DNA from: Acidobacteriota bacterium
Lineage (GTDB): Bacteria > Acidobacteriota > Terriglobia > Acidiferrales > UBA7541
Length of the DNA stretch: 64,000 nt
Reading direction: 5' to 3'
Assembly: GCA_003223215.1 (NCBI GenBank)
Contig: QHYH01000088.1
Coordinates: 1 to 64,000 of the forward strand
Below are positions 7,334 through 16,187 of the stretch, piece after piece. Position 1 is the stretch's first letter, and the number at the start of each line of letters is the position of its first letter. The notes under the pieces were generated by a model, which was not told the DNA's origin, did no database searches, and saw only the letters and a program-made list of their open reading frames with translations. Made by a program: the position numbers and the translations under genes.

Positions 7334-9106
7334 CTAGTGAGGGGTGGATGAAGCCCGCGCCGCTTTGCTTGATTTGGCCGCGGGTTCTCGTTTCTTGAGG
7401 GCTTCGTAGAGGATATGGCCTTCCAGGGGGGCGAGCGTGACGCCGCAAAGGGCGGCCAAGGTGGGGGCGATATCGGCCGGCGTCGCGGACTCGAAGTATT
7501 CCCCGGGCTGAATGCCATAACCCATAAAAAGCACAGGCACGCGCTGATCGTAGGCATAAGGACTGCCGTGCGTGGTGCCGTAGGTGCGGATCGCGCCGGG
7601 CGCGGAAGAATCCCAGGGCCAGTACGGTTTGGGGACAAGGAGGAGGTCTCCGCTGCGGGCCGGGAAGAAGCTATTCGCTTGGGCTGTTCGGAGAGGACTC
7701 CGGGTCGCGGGGGAATCCTCGAGTTCTTCCCCCCGATAAACGGCGAAGACCCCGGGAACCGCTTCGATGGCCTTGAGCACGGCGTCAAGTGCGGCGGGAT
7801 CCGACTTCAATTTGTCGTAGACTCCGGGAGCAAAATATACGTCGGTCGCGGAAATTTCCGAGATAATCGGCTTTGGGAAATGAAACGGCTCGAGAGCCGT
7901 TTCGATGTGCGCCTGCACCCCGGCGAGATTCAGCCAGCCGGCTTCCCGGCCCGACTTTACGAGATCGTCGGGAATGGGCACGACGCCGTGGTCCGCGCTG
8001 AAGGCCACAACATAGTTGCCCTTTCCGACGGCACCGTCGAGGTGGGAAAAAAGGGCGCCCAGATCCCGGTCGAGCCGCGCAAGAATGTCCTGGATTTCCC
8101 AGCTGCGCGGGCCGAAGGCGTGTCCCACATAATCTACAGAAGAAAAACTAACGGCGAGGAAGTCGGTGACCTCATGCTTTCCCAGTGCGAGCTTATCGAC
8201 AGCGGTTTTGGCCAGCTCGGCAAGGTAGGTGTCGGCATAGGGGCTGGCCTGCCATTGCGAGTAAAAAAGCGGGTCGGCCTTGGTGCTGTCCGCTTTGCCA
8301 CGGAGCGGGTGCGGAAAAGTTCGGCTGTAGTCGGCCGGGGGAACTGCGCCGATGGCCGCTTGCGCGTAGAGATACGATGAACTCGGCAGCAGCGGGGCCC
8401 ATGTTTTTCCATAATCGCCCGAGACCGGATGGGCCTTGGCATACTCTTCGACAAACGGGGCGGCTGGAAAGGCGGTGGAAGTTGTCCAGGCGCCGACCGA
8501 CGGGTCGAACCAGGTAACGGCGTCGGCGGTGCGGCCGCCCATGGTAATCGAGGCACGGGCTTTGAGGGAAAAAGTCACAACCCGGCTGCCGCCGCCCCAT
8601 TGAAATTTCAATTCGTCGGCAAAGGCGGGCAGCAACATTTTGACCGCGCTATCGCCGCCGATCACCGTGGCCCCGGCATATCCCACGTTTTTCACGTTCG
8701 GATCGGCAGTGCAGGTCACGCTTTTCCCCAGACCGCGATCCCACCATTCATTGGAAATCATGCCGTGGGTCGTGGGAAGCGCTCCGGTCGAGATCGTGGC
8801 GTGGCCGACGCAGGTTTCCGTGGCGGCATAGGGATAGGCGGCGTTGCGGAACCAAGCGCCTTCGTCGACCAAGCGCTTGAGGCCGCCCGTCCACGCCAAG
8901 CGGAACTTGTCGACGTAGTCGGCGCGCATTTGATCGACCACCAAGAGCACCACCAGCTTGGGTTTCGGAAACGGCTTCACCGCGCGGGAGGGAGCCCGAG
9001 CCTGCCCGGCGCGGGAGGGCGGCATGAGCGTGCCCAGGAGCGCAAGCAGCAGGGCGGCGATTCGTTTGCGATGGTTCCCAGAATTCTTAGTGCGCGCCAT
9101 GAACAA
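7334..9106 (-). CDS. PafA-like alkaline phosphatase / type I phosphodiesterase family enzyme
   Basis: A 590-residue secreted metal-dependent phosphatase of the alkaline phosphatase superfamily. An N-terminal signal segment (IAALLLALLGTLMPPSRAG) is followed by the metal site VVDQMRADYVDKF (D58), the nucleophile region ATETCVGHATIS with the probable nucleophile Thr98 and His102, and NEWWD (N119), which resembles PafA more than NPP diesterases. Second-shell metal ligands appear in SVDYVGHAFGP and SADHGVVPIPD. It probably releases phosphate from periplasmic monoesters. It lies between pyrD and the divergent pyrR; a role in salvaging nucleotide phosphate is possible but only suggested by position. 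Confidence 0.88.
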   Translation of the reverse strand: MFMARTKNSGNHRKRIAALLLALLGTLMPPSRAGQARAPSRAVKPFPKPKLVVLLVVDQMRADYVDKFRLAWTGGLKRLVDEGAWFRNAAYPYAATETCVGHATISTGALPTTHGMISNEWWDRGLGKSVTCTADPNVKNVGYAGATVIGGDSAVKMLLPAFADELKFQWGGGSRVVTFSLKARASITMGGRTADAVTWFDPSVGAWTTSTAFPAAPFVEEYAKAHPVSGDYGKTWAPLLPSSSYLYAQAAIGAVPPADYSRTFPHPLRGKADSTKADPLFYSQWQASPYADTYLAELAKTAVDKLALGKHEVTDFLAVSFSSVDYVGHAFGPRSWEIQDILARLDRDLGALFSHLDGAVGKGNYVVAFSADHGVVPIPDDLVKSGREAGWLNLAGVQAHIETALEPFHFPKPIISEISATDVYFAPGVYDKLKSDPAALDAVLKAIEAVPGVFAVYRGEELEDSPATRSPLRTAQANSFFPARSGDLLLVPKPYWPWDSSAPGAIRTYGTTHGSPYAYDQRVPVLFMGYGIQPGEYFESATPADIAPTLAALCGVTLAPLEGHILYEALKKREPAAKSSKAARASSTPH

Positions 9107-9214
9107 TTCTGCCTCCCAAAACAGCGTTCGCGAAGTCTATCACGTCGAGTCGAGCCGCTGTTTCGGGAACGGATTCGCCCCGCGGCGGCCACCAGTGATA
9201 CGATTACCCGACCC

Positions 9215-9763
9215 ATGCGCATCGTCGAAAAAGGACAATTGATGTCGGCGGAGGAAATCGACCGCACGCTGCAGCGGCTGGCGCACGAAATCGTGGAAAA
9301 GAGCGGTGGAACCAAGCACCTGGCGCTCATCGGCATCGTGCGACGCGGCGTGCCGCTGGCACAGCGGATTGCCCAGGCCATGCGCGGGATCGATGGCGTG
9401 AACGTGCCGGTGGGGATCCTGGACATCACGCTGTACCGCGACGACCTTTCGAGGGTGGCTCCGCAAGCGGTGCTGCGCTCTTCCGATGTGCCGTTTGGCG
9501 TCGACAATATGGACCTGGTGCTGGTGGACGATGTGTTGTATACCGGACGGACGATTCGCGCGGCAATGAACGGCTTATTCGACCTCGGCAGGCCAAAGCG
9601 CGTGAGGCTATGCGTGCTCATCGACCGCGGGCATCGCGAGATGCCCATCGAAGCGCAGTACACCGGGCGGCAGGTGCAGACCAGCGACACCGAAATCATC
9701 GAAGTGCGCTTGCGGGAGGTTGACAAGGAAGAGCGCGTGATGCTGGTCGACCGCGTGGAATAG
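9215..9763 (+). CDS. pyrR: Bifunctional pyrimidine regulatory protein PyrR / uracil phosphoribosyltransferase
   Basis: A 182-residue PRTase-fold protein. The PRPP-binding motif is LVLVDDVLYTGRTIRAAM and the PyrR-type features IGIVRRGVPLAQRI and DITLYRDDLS are present. PyrR senses UMP, binds pyr mRNA to promote attenuation in many bacteria, and has weak uracil phosphoribosyltransferase activity. A longer open frame upstream overlaps the divergent phosphatase gene and was rejected; the ATG at 9215 gives the normal N-terminus MRIVEKGQLMSAEEIDRTL. I did not recognise a PyrR-binding stem-loop upstream of pyrB. It begins the plus-strand set pyrR, small gene, pyrB, pyrC. Confidence 0.95.
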   Translation: MRIVEKGQLMSAEEIDRTLQRLAHEIVEKSGGTKHLALIGIVRRGVPLAQRIAQAMRGIDGVNVPVGILDITLYRDDLSRVAPQAVLRSSDVPFGVDNMDLVLVDDVLYTGRTIRAAMNGLFDLGRPKRVRLCVLIDRGHREMPIEAQYTGRQVQTSDTEIIEVRLREVDKEERVMLVDRVE

Positions 9764-9786
9764 TTTTTGCCGTTTTCTTCCGGGCT

Positions 9787-10017
9787 ATGAGTCACGACTT
9801 TAAGGCGATTGTCGGCGGCAACAACAAGGCCAGATTTTCTCACTACCGGGACGGGAATTTCTTCTATGTGGTGACGGTCGAAGGCCAGGCGTACAGCTTT
9901 CCGATTCCCGTAGAGGATGCCAAAGGCACCACCCTGTTTGCGGAGTTCAAGGCCATCACCCTGATGCGTTGGATTCGCAAAGCCCTGGAGGACAAGACCT
10001 TCCAACCCGCGAAGTAG
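9787..10017 (+). CDS. Small conserved-looking protein of unknown function between pyrR and pyrB
   Basis: A 76-residue protein with FYVVTVEGQAYSFPIPVEDA and a basic C-terminal helix (ITLMRWIRKALEDKTF). It reads like a compact alpha/beta protein without a signal or membrane segment. It starts 23 bases after pyrR and ends about 80 bases before pyrB on the same strand. Codon use matches its neighbours. I do not recognise a family. A role tied to pyrimidine metabolism is only suggested by position. Confidence 0.65.
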   Translation: MSHDFKAIVGGNNKARFSHYRDGNFFYVVTVEGQAYSFPIPVEDAKGTTLFAEFKAITLMRWIRKALEDKTFQPAK

Positions 10018-10057
10018 CTCATGGTCGGCGGTGAGGGCAGCCTCCGGATTGACAAGT

Positions 10058-10086
10058 TGTGAAATTTTTCGGCACCCTGCTAGAAT
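10058..10086 (+). promoter_or_regulatory. Candidate promoter for pyrBC
   Basis: TTGTGA at 10058-10063, a 17-base spacer and TAGAAT at 10081-10086, preceded by TGC to give an extended -10. Transcription would start about 6-8 bases after, close to the pyrB initiation codon at 10100, leaving almost no leader. That would exclude a PyrR attenuator between this promoter and pyrB. A better -35 (TTGACA at 10049) is too far from the -10. Confidence 0.4.
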
Positions 10087-10099
10087 CTGAGTCGGGAAA

Positions 10100-11119
10100 T
10101 TGACCTACCGCTTCCGCGATCTGCTCGCTCTCGAACCGCTCACGGCGGACGAACTTCGGTTTCTTCTCGACCAAAGCAAACCATTCCAGGAAATCCAAAA
10201 ACACCCGCTGAAAAAGCTGGCGACGCTGCGCGGCAAGACCGTGGCGCTGGCGTTTTTCGAAAACTCGACGCGCACGCGCATCAGCTTTGGAACCGCGGCG
10301 GCGCGGCTGGGCGCGGACACCATGAATCTCCAGGCCGAGGCGTCGAGTATCAAGAAGGGCGAAACCTTGCTGGACACCGCGTTCAACTTGAACGCCATGA
10401 AGCCGGATTGCCTGGTGATGCGGCACGCGGCGTCCGGGGCGGCCGATTACGTGGCGCGGCACCTGGATATTCCGGTGGTCAACGCGGGCGACGGCACCCA
10501 TGAGCATCCCTCGCAGGGGTTGCTGGACGCGCTCACGATTCGCGACCGGCTGGGCACGATCGAGAACCTGAACGTGACCATTCTCGGCGACATTCTGCAC
10601 AGCCGCGTGGCGCGTTCGAACATTCACCTGCTCGGGAAATTCCGGTGCCGGTTCACGCTGTGCGGGCCGTCGATCTGGGTGCCGCGCGAGCTCGAAAAGA
10701 TCGCTCCAGGGGTGCCCATCCGCTGCGTTTACAAGGTGGAAGAGGCTCTCGAGGACGCCCACGTCATCATTATGCTGCGCGTGCAGACCGAACGGCTCGA
10801 CGATCCGTCACTTTCCGCCAGCGACTATATTTTGATGTATCAATTGAATGCCGAACGGCTGAAGCGGGCGCATCCGGACGCGATTGTTTTGCATCCCGGA
10901 CCGATCAACCGCGGGATCGAAATTACCCCGGAGGTGGCCGACGGGGCGCAGTCGTGCGTGCTCGAACAGGTGACCAACGGCGTGGCCGTGCGCATGGCCA
11001 TCCTGTATCTGGTGATCGCGGGCGCCTCGGAAGGCGGCGCGCACCCGGCGCTCGAGGCGAAGACGTCACCCTCGGAAGAGACCAGGAAATCCAAGGAATC
11101 CGCCAATGCTCGTGATTAA
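10100..11119 (+). CDS. pyrB: Aspartate carbamoyltransferase catalytic subunit
   Basis: A 339-residue ATCase catalytic chain, joining carbamoyl phosphate and aspartate. Carbamoyl-phosphate loop FFENSTRTRISF (STRT at 56-59), the RHAASGAADY segment and HPSQGLLDAL (136-145) are intact; the aspartate-domain motif LHPGPINRGIEI is present. The start is a TTG directly after GGGAAA; no ATG gives a better N-terminus. The last 25 residues form a charged tail beyond the usual end, overlapping pyrC by 14 bases. No pyrI regulatory subunit is seen. It forms a tight operon with pyrC. Confidence 0.95.
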   Translation: MTYRFRDLLALEPLTADELRFLLDQSKPFQEIQKHPLKKLATLRGKTVALAFFENSTRTRISFGTAAARLGADTMNLQAEASSIKKGETLLDTAFNLNAMKPDCLVMRHAASGAADYVARHLDIPVVNAGDGTHEHPSQGLLDALTIRDRLGTIENLNVTILGDILHSRVARSNIHLLGKFRCRFTLCGPSIWVPRELEKIAPGVPIRCVYKVEEALEDAHVIIMLRVQTERLDDPSLSASDYILMYQLNAERLKRAHPDAIVLHPGPINRGIEITPEVADGAQSCVLEQVTNGVAVRMAILYLVIAGASEGGAHPALEAKTSPSEETRKSKESANARD

Positions 11120-12383
11120 GAACGGCCGGGTGATCGACCCGGCGACGCATACCGATGCGCCCGGCGACATCCTTATCGACGGCGGCAAAATCGCCGAGGT
11201 GGCCGAGCCGGGAAGCCTCGGCCGAGACCCCGGCCGGGAGGTGTTTGACGCCACGGGCCTCGTGGTTGCGCCGGGATTTGTCGACCTGCATGCGCACCTG
11301 CGCGAGCCGGGCCAGGAATCGTCGGAAACCATCGAGACGGGAACGCGCGCGGCGGCGCGAGGCGGCTTCACGGTCGTATGCTCGATGCCGAACACAAATC
11401 CGGTGAATGACAATGCTGCGGTGACGAGGTTCGTTCTGGACCGCGCCGAGGCAACGGGAACGGTGCGCGTGTGGCCCATTGGCGCGGCCTCGGTCGGGAG
11501 CAGGGGCGAGGCGATTGCAGAGATTGCCGGAATGAAAGAGGCGGGCATCGTAGCGGTTTCCGACGACGGGAAGCCCATCTCTACGGCCAAGCTCGCGAGG
11601 CAGGTGATGGATTATTGCCGGTCGTTCGATTTGCCGGTGATTGAACACGCGGAAGATGTTTCGCTCGCGGGCGGCGCGGTGATGCGCGAGGGCGTGGCTT
11701 CGCTGCGGCTCGGTCTCCGCGGAATGCCGGCGGCCGCCGAAGCGGTGTGCGTGGCGCGCGACGTGGAGCTCGCGGAATTGACCGGCGCACGGCTGCATAT
11801 CGCTCATCTTTCCTCAAAGGCTTCGCTCGAGCAGGTGCGCCGGGCGAAATCGCGGGGCCTGCGGGTCACCTGCGAAGTAACCCCGCACCACTTCACGCTG
11901 ATCGATGAAGACGTGAGCTACGATTCGCGGTTCAAGATGAATCCGCCGCTAGCCGCCCGCGAGGACCGCGCCGCACTGCTCGAAGGCCTGGCGGATGGGA
12001 CGGTGGATGCCATTGCGACCGATCATGCGCCGCATGAGCCGGCGCTGAAAGACGTGGAGTTCGACCGCGCGCCCTTCGGGATCTTGGGATTCGAAACGGC
12101 GCTCGCGCTCGCGCTCGAGCAACTGGTGCACCCGGGGCGGCTTTCGCTCGTGCGCATGGTCGAGCTGTTTACGCGGGGCCCTCTCGGGATTCTGGGCAGG
12201 GAGCGCAAGATTGCTGCGGGCCAGCCGGCGGATTTGACGATTTTTTCCCTCGATCGCGCATGGACTTACCAGGTGGAGCGCTCGCCGAGCAAATCGCGAA
12301 ATTCGCCGTTCGACGGGAAGAAGTTTAAAGGCGGGCCGGTGGCCACGATCGTCGCCGGGCGCGTGGTTTATCGAGCGAACTGA
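11106..12383 (+). CDS. pyrC: Dihydroorotase
   Basis: A 425-residue amidohydrolase of the multifunctional-type dihydroorotase group. Zinc ligands are visible in FVDLHAHLREPG (H62, H64), and later in IEHAED, LHIAHLSS and ATDHAPHEP with the catalytic Asp. It cyclises carbamoyl aspartate to dihydroorotate. The start overlaps the end of pyrB by 14 bases, so translation is probably coupled. The C-terminal strand ATIVAGRVVYRAN completes the composite beta domain typical of the superfamily. Its end overlaps by 16 bases the end of the convergent membrane-protein gene. Confidence 0.95.
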   Translation: MLVIKNGRVIDPATHTDAPGDILIDGGKIAEVAEPGSLGRDPGREVFDATGLVVAPGFVDLHAHLREPGQESSETIETGTRAAARGGFTVVCSMPNTNPVNDNAAVTRFVLDRAEATGTVRVWPIGAASVGSRGEAIAEIAGMKEAGIVAVSDDGKPISTAKLARQVMDYCRSFDLPVIEHAEDVSLAGGAVMREGVASLRLGLRGMPAAAEAVCVARDVELAELTGARLHIAHLSSKASLEQVRRAKSRGLRVTCEVTPHHFTLIDEDVSYDSRFKMNPPLAAREDRAALLEGLADGTVDAIATDHAPHEPALKDVEFDRAPFGILGFETALALALEQLVHPGRLSLVRMVELFTRGPLGILGRERKIAAGQPADLTIFSLDRAWTYQVERSPSKSRNSPFDGKKFKGGPVATIVAGRVVYRAN

Positions 12384-13150
12384 TTTGGCATCGGTTGACG
12401 CTTCTTGAGCATTCGCAAAATCCAAAAACCGGCGACACCGGCGGTCAGGTGCTTCAGTGTATGGCCGCTAAGGAGGTGACCGAGCGAATAGATCTGCCGG
12501 TCGGCTGACTCACAGATCTTGGCGACCACATACAAACAAGCAATCACGGCAAAGTCCGAGCTTCGCGTGTAACGCGGCGGCAGCAACAGCGCCAGGAGCA
12601 GAACCAGAACGGCGTAGACTTGCACTCCGGCGTAGAACCGTAAATCACCCCGGCCGCGGAGCTCGCTCGCATACCACGCGAGCACGCTCGAGATGCCCAC
12701 GCCAAGGAGCACGGGCAGCAACCAGAGCCCGGCGGGCAAACTGATCCTTTCCGCGATCACCGCCGCCACCAGGGACATAAAAACCACGGTCATCGGCAGG
12801 CGGTCCCACACCAGCCGCGCGTTGTCCGGGGCGAGGTGATAATAAGAAGAGCCAAAAGCGGTCAAAAGAAGTCCCAGAAAAACGAAAACGTAGAACCATC
12901 TCTCGCCGGCTTCGATGAATGGTGCGCCGCAGGATCTTCCCCCTAGATACGACAAACCCGCCAGGCCGGCCGCCGCGAAAACGATGTTGGACGCCACGTC
13001 TAGGAAGTTTGGAATGCCAAGCCAACCGCGCTGATCGGCGAATTCGTGGTAAGAGAGCGGTTGCGCCGTGCGGGGCAGGAGCGCGACTGCAATCACCACG
13101 GCAACGGTCAAGGCCCATTGCAGGGAGATGCCGGCGCGGCGAGCGATCAA
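12368..13150 (-). CDS. Ceramidase-like (CREST superfamily) multi-pass membrane protein
   Basis: A 260-residue protein with about seven predicted transmembrane helices. The features NFLDVASNIVF near residue 48, FGSSYYHLAPDNARLVWDRL near 98-117 and SGHTLKHLTAG near 226-236 match the alkaline ceramidase/CREST membrane hydrolases, with candidate Zn-binding His and Asp in the second and last motifs. In bacteria the substrates are usually unknown and may be lipid amides. It converges on pyrC with a short overlap and is followed upstream by thiD on the same strand about 126 bases away. The family assignment is good, the substrate is not known. Confidence 0.72.
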   Translation of the reverse strand: MIARRAGISLQWALTVAVVIAVALLPRTAQPLSYHEFADQRGWLGIPNFLDVASNIVFAAAGLAGLSYLGGRSCGAPFIEAGERWFYVFVFLGLLLTAFGSSYYHLAPDNARLVWDRLPMTVVFMSLVAAVIAERISLPAGLWLLPVLLGVGISSVLAWYASELRGRGDLRFYAGVQVYAVLVLLLALLLPPRYTRSSDFAVIACLYVVAKICESADRQIYSLGHLLSGHTLKHLTAGVAGFWILRMLKKRQPMPNQFAR

Positions 13151-13276
13151 GGGAGCCTCGATTCGCGGGGCAGTATAACCTTAGTCTGTCTTTGCTACCG
13201 GAATATGCGGTCGCCGGCCGCGTGCCAAAGGGAGGCAGGAATGCCAGGTCGCCTCGTGGGCATGCCAGTGGCGTTT

Positions 13277-14161
13277 TCAGTGGGCGGCGGGCTCGGCAGC
13301 GGGATGCAGGCCGTGCTGCGGCACTTCGTGGATGCCGCGCGGCGGCGGCTCGATGCGCTGGCGGTAGAAATGGTCGAGAGGAACGCGTCCCTTGCCGATG
13401 GGGTAACCCTTTTCGATGGCTTTGGTGACGTACGTTTTCGCGAGCGCCGCGGCTTCGAACAGCGGGCGGCCGGAGGCGAGTTGTGCGGCGAGCGCGGAAG
13501 AAAAGGCGCAGCCCGTACCGTGCGTTTTTTCCACCTTCACCTTGTCGGCGGCCAGGTGAATCATTTCGCCGCCTTCGAACAGTATGTCCACGGCGCGGTC
13601 CATGTGGCCGCCCTTGACGATCACCGCGTGCGCGCCCATCTCGACGAGTTTGCGCGCGGCCGTTTCCATGTCCGCCAGGTCTTTGATGGTCAACCCCGTC
13701 AAAACCTCGGCCTCGGGGACGTTTGGCGTGATCACGCTCACGCGTTTGAGCAATTCGGTCGAGACAAACTTGATCCCGGGGGCATCGAGAAGCTCGGCGC
13801 TGGTCGAGGATTTGAAGACCGGGTCCAGCACCACGTGGGCGAATTTGTGGGCGTCGAGGAATTCTGCGGCGGCGGCGCCGTTGCCGCGGTTTCCGAGCAT
13901 GCCGATCTTCACCGCGGCGATTTCGCAATCCCCGGCGAGGGCTTCGAGCTGGGCGCGCAGCTCCGCGCTCGGCGTGTTGTGGACGGATTCGACACCCTGG
14001 GTGTTCTGGACCGTCAGCGAGGTGATCGCGGCAATTCCGTAGCAGCCGTGCGCGGCAAATGTTTTCAAGTCCGCGGCCGTACCAGCGCCACACGAGGGAT
14101 CGAATCCCGCGATGGATAGCAGGATCGGCGGAGCGAGGTGGCCGTTGTGCCCGTTGGTCAT
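13277..14161 (-). CDS. thiD: Hydroxymethylpyrimidine (phosphate) kinase ThiD
   Basis: A 294-residue ribokinase-fold enzyme that phosphorylates HMP and HMP-P for thiamine synthesis. Signatures: SIAGFDPSCGAGTAADLKT near 16-34, VKIGMLGN, VLDPVFKS, ITPNVPEAEVL and the anion-hole motif THGTGCAFSSALAA. A tail of about 25 residues (PPPRGIHEVPQHG and onward) extends beyond the usual end. No TPP riboswitch was recognised upstream (14162-14498), and no other thiamine genes are in the window, so it may serve salvage. Confidence 0.93.
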   Translation of the reverse strand: MTNGHNGHLAPPILLSIAGFDPSCGAGTAADLKTFAAHGCYGIAAITSLTVQNTQGVESVHNTPSAELRAQLEALAGDCEIAAVKIGMLGNRGNGAAAAEFLDAHKFAHVVLDPVFKSSTSAELLDAPGIKFVSTELLKRVSVITPNVPEAEVLTGLTIKDLADMETAARKLVEMGAHAVIVKGGHMDRAVDILFEGGEMIHLAADKVKVEKTHGTGCAFSSALAAQLASGRPLFEAAALAKTYVTKAIEKGYPIGKGRVPLDHFYRQRIEPPPRGIHEVPQHGLHPAAEPAAH

Positions 14162-14498
14162 CGTTCTTTCTTCTTTCCCGTCGTACTTCTTTTCATCCGC
14201 TTCCCCGAGGGCGGCCTCACGCCGCTCTTTGAAACTTAGATTCTCGGTTCGCGGGCTGCGGTTTACCGCGTTTCGCGAAAATCGTTCGCCTCAAGCGAAA
14301 ATTGCCGGCTGCGCCCGCCTCCGAGATTTTTTTCCTACGGGGTCGGAACACGCCGGCAAATGCGAATGTACGCGCAGATTTTTTCCAGTGCAAGGGAAAA
14401 ATTGAAGGAGTCTCCGATGGAGTCCGAGAATTCGCTTCGCGCGCGCCCCCTCACGGTTGGTTTCCGTCTTGGACAGCGCCGGAGGATGAGAGACGCAC
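14162..14498. other. Intergenic stretch without a supported gene
   Basis: This region separates thiD from a possible small gene. It is rich in short T and A tracts and in GCGAAAAT-like repeats, but both strands lack a convincing coding frame, a tRNA or a recognisable riboswitch. It should hold the thiD promoter. Confidence 0.5.
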
Positions 14499-14714
14499 GT
14501 GAAACGCGCTTTCCTGCGGGCAGCTGCCTTTTTGTTTTCGGCGTGGGCCAAGCACGACGGGCACACTTTGGCCAAGATCATGGCGGACGGCGTGGATTTT
14601 GTGATCGTCGCGGCGACCTACCGCGACCTCCGCGCGGACTTCGAAAAACGCCGCGTACGATTGCCGGAGCGGGCGCTCGAAGGAATCAGAGCATCACGCC
14701 GCCGAGGTTCCTAA
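14499..14714 (+). CDS. Possible small protein of unknown function
   Basis: A 71-residue frame starting with GTG, with GGAGG 13 bases upstream. It has a hydrophobic start (RAAAFLFSAWA), then GHTLAKIMADGVDFVIVAATY and a basic end. Third-position GC is high, like its neighbours, which is the main argument that it is coding. It sits alone between thiD and the convergent gdh. No family is recognised; it may be a chance frame. Confidence 0.3.
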   Translation: MKRAFLRAAAFLFSAWAKHDGHTLAKIMADGVDFVIVAATYRDLRADFEKRRVRLPERALEGIRASRRRGS

Positions 14715-14775
14715 GACGCCTATGGCGATTCCGGGAGCCGGCGAGAAACACTCAGGATTTGTTAAGGGCGGTTGC

Positions 14776-16095
14776 TTAAGGGAACAGGCCGCGGACCAGG
14801 GTGGCTTCGGCGACCCGGCCGACGGCCAGGATCATGGCGCCCGCGCGCGGCGGAACGTGATGCTTGCGCATGGTTTCTACCATTTCGTGGAAGGCGCGTA
14901 CCATGACCTTCTGCAGGCGCGCATTCACCTCGTCGGCGTCCCACATCAGGCCTTCCTGGTTCTGCACCCACTCGAAGTAGCTGACCGTAACGCCGCCGGC
15001 GTTGGCAAGAATGTCCGGCAGGACGGTGATGCCGCGGCGGGCGAGAATCTCGTCGGCGTGCGGTGTGGTGGGGCCGTTGGCAGCTTCGGCGACGATGCGG
15101 GCTTTGACGGCCTCGGCGTTGTTCAGGGTAATGACGTTTTCAAGAGCCGCGGGGATCAGAATGTCGCACTTCATGGTCAGCAGCTCGTCATTGCTGATGC
15201 GCGAGGCGCCGGGCATCCCGACTACGGTGCCGGCACGCTCTTTATAGCGGACGGCCTTGATGGGGTCGATGCCGCGGGAGTTGGTGACGCCGCCGCGGGT
15301 GTCGCTTAACGCCACGATCTTCGCCTTCCTATCGGCGAACAGGCGGGCGGCGGTGGCGCCGGCGTTGCCAAAACCTTGAATGGCCACGGTCGCACCGCGC
15401 AACGAGATCTTTTTGACCTTGCACGCTTCTTCCACGACATAGAGCAGGCCGCGCGCGGTCGCCTCGCCGCGTCCCTCGGAACCTCCGATCGAAACGGGTT
15501 TGCCCGTGACCACGCCATGCGCGGCGTGGCCGATGGTCATGGCATAGGTGTCCATAATCCAGGCCATGGTCTGCGCATCGGTGTACATGTCGGGGGCGGG
15601 AATGTCCTGCGCGGGTCCGATGAGCGGGAGAATCTCGCTGGCGAAGCGGCGCGTCATGCGCTCGAGCTCGCTCTTGGACATGCGCTTCGGGTCGCAGATT
15701 ACTCCGCCTTTGGCGCCGCCAAAGGGAACGTTCACCGTGGCGGTCTTCCAGGTCATCCAAACGGCCAGCGCCTTGACTTCGTCAAGGGTGAGATTGGGAT
15801 GGTAGCGAATGCCGCCCTTTCCCGGGCCGCGAGAGATGTTGTGCTGCACGCGGTACCCGGTGAAGACTTTCACCTGGCCGTTGTCCATCTTGGTGGGAAG
15901 AGAAACCTCCAGAACGCGCTTGGGCGTGCGCAGAATCTGGCGCAACCCGGGATCGAGCTTCAGAAACTCCGCGGCCATATCGAATTGAATTTGCGCGATG
16001 CGAAAGGGGTTTAGGTCTTCGCGCGGAGCAATGCGCGGCACGATCGGGGGTACGCTTATCTTTGTCGGGGTTGTGGGCTTTGCGACCGTGGCCAT
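14776..16095 (-). CDS. gdhA: Glu/Leu/Phe/Val-type glutamate dehydrogenase
   Basis: A 439-residue amino acid dehydrogenase of the hexameric GDH type, interconverting glutamate and 2-oxoglutarate with NAD(P). Visible: HNISRGPGKGGIRYHPN (85-101), VPFGGAKGGVICDP with the catalytic Lys at about 129, MAWIMDTYA and the Rossmann motif VAIQGFGNAGATAA. The C-terminal MSYFEWVQN-like segment (VSYFEWVQNQEGL) is typical. The first 28 residues are Pro/Thr-rich and longer than usual. It is a single-gene unit with about 60 bases to the next possible gene. Coenzyme specificity cannot be read with confidence. Confidence 0.93.
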   Translation of the reverse strand: MATVAKPTTPTKISVPPIVPRIAPREDLNPFRIAQIQFDMAAEFLKLDPGLRQILRTPKRVLEVSLPTKMDNGQVKVFTGYRVQHNISRGPGKGGIRYHPNLTLDEVKALAVWMTWKTATVNVPFGGAKGGVICDPKRMSKSELERMTRRFASEILPLIGPAQDIPAPDMYTDAQTMAWIMDTYAMTIGHAAHGVVTGKPVSIGGSEGRGEATARGLLYVVEEACKVKKISLRGATVAIQGFGNAGATAARLFADRKAKIVALSDTRGGVTNSRGIDPIKAVRYKERAGTVVGMPGASRISNDELLTMKCDILIPAALENVITLNNAEAVKARIVAEAANGPTTPHADEILARRGITVLPDILANAGGVTVSYFEWVQNQEGLMWDADEVNARLQKVMVRAFHEMVETMRKHHVPPRAGAMILAVGRVAEATLVRGLFP

Positions 16096-16187
16096 CGGCG
16101 TCGGTCCTTTCGTCTTGAGTTATTCGCTAGTGCGTCCTACGTGGCCCAGACTCGGGATCCTTCCTTCCATTCCTTTAGGCAAGCTTT

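Noticed and set aside
8429-9214. N-terminal extension of pyrR
   Set aside because: It overlaps the divergent phosphatase gene and adds Gly/Arg-rich sequence; the ATG at 9215 gives a normal PyrR start.
14162-14498. TPP riboswitch before thiD
   Set aside because: No CTGAGA core or ACCTGATCTGG-type element found on the thiD strand.
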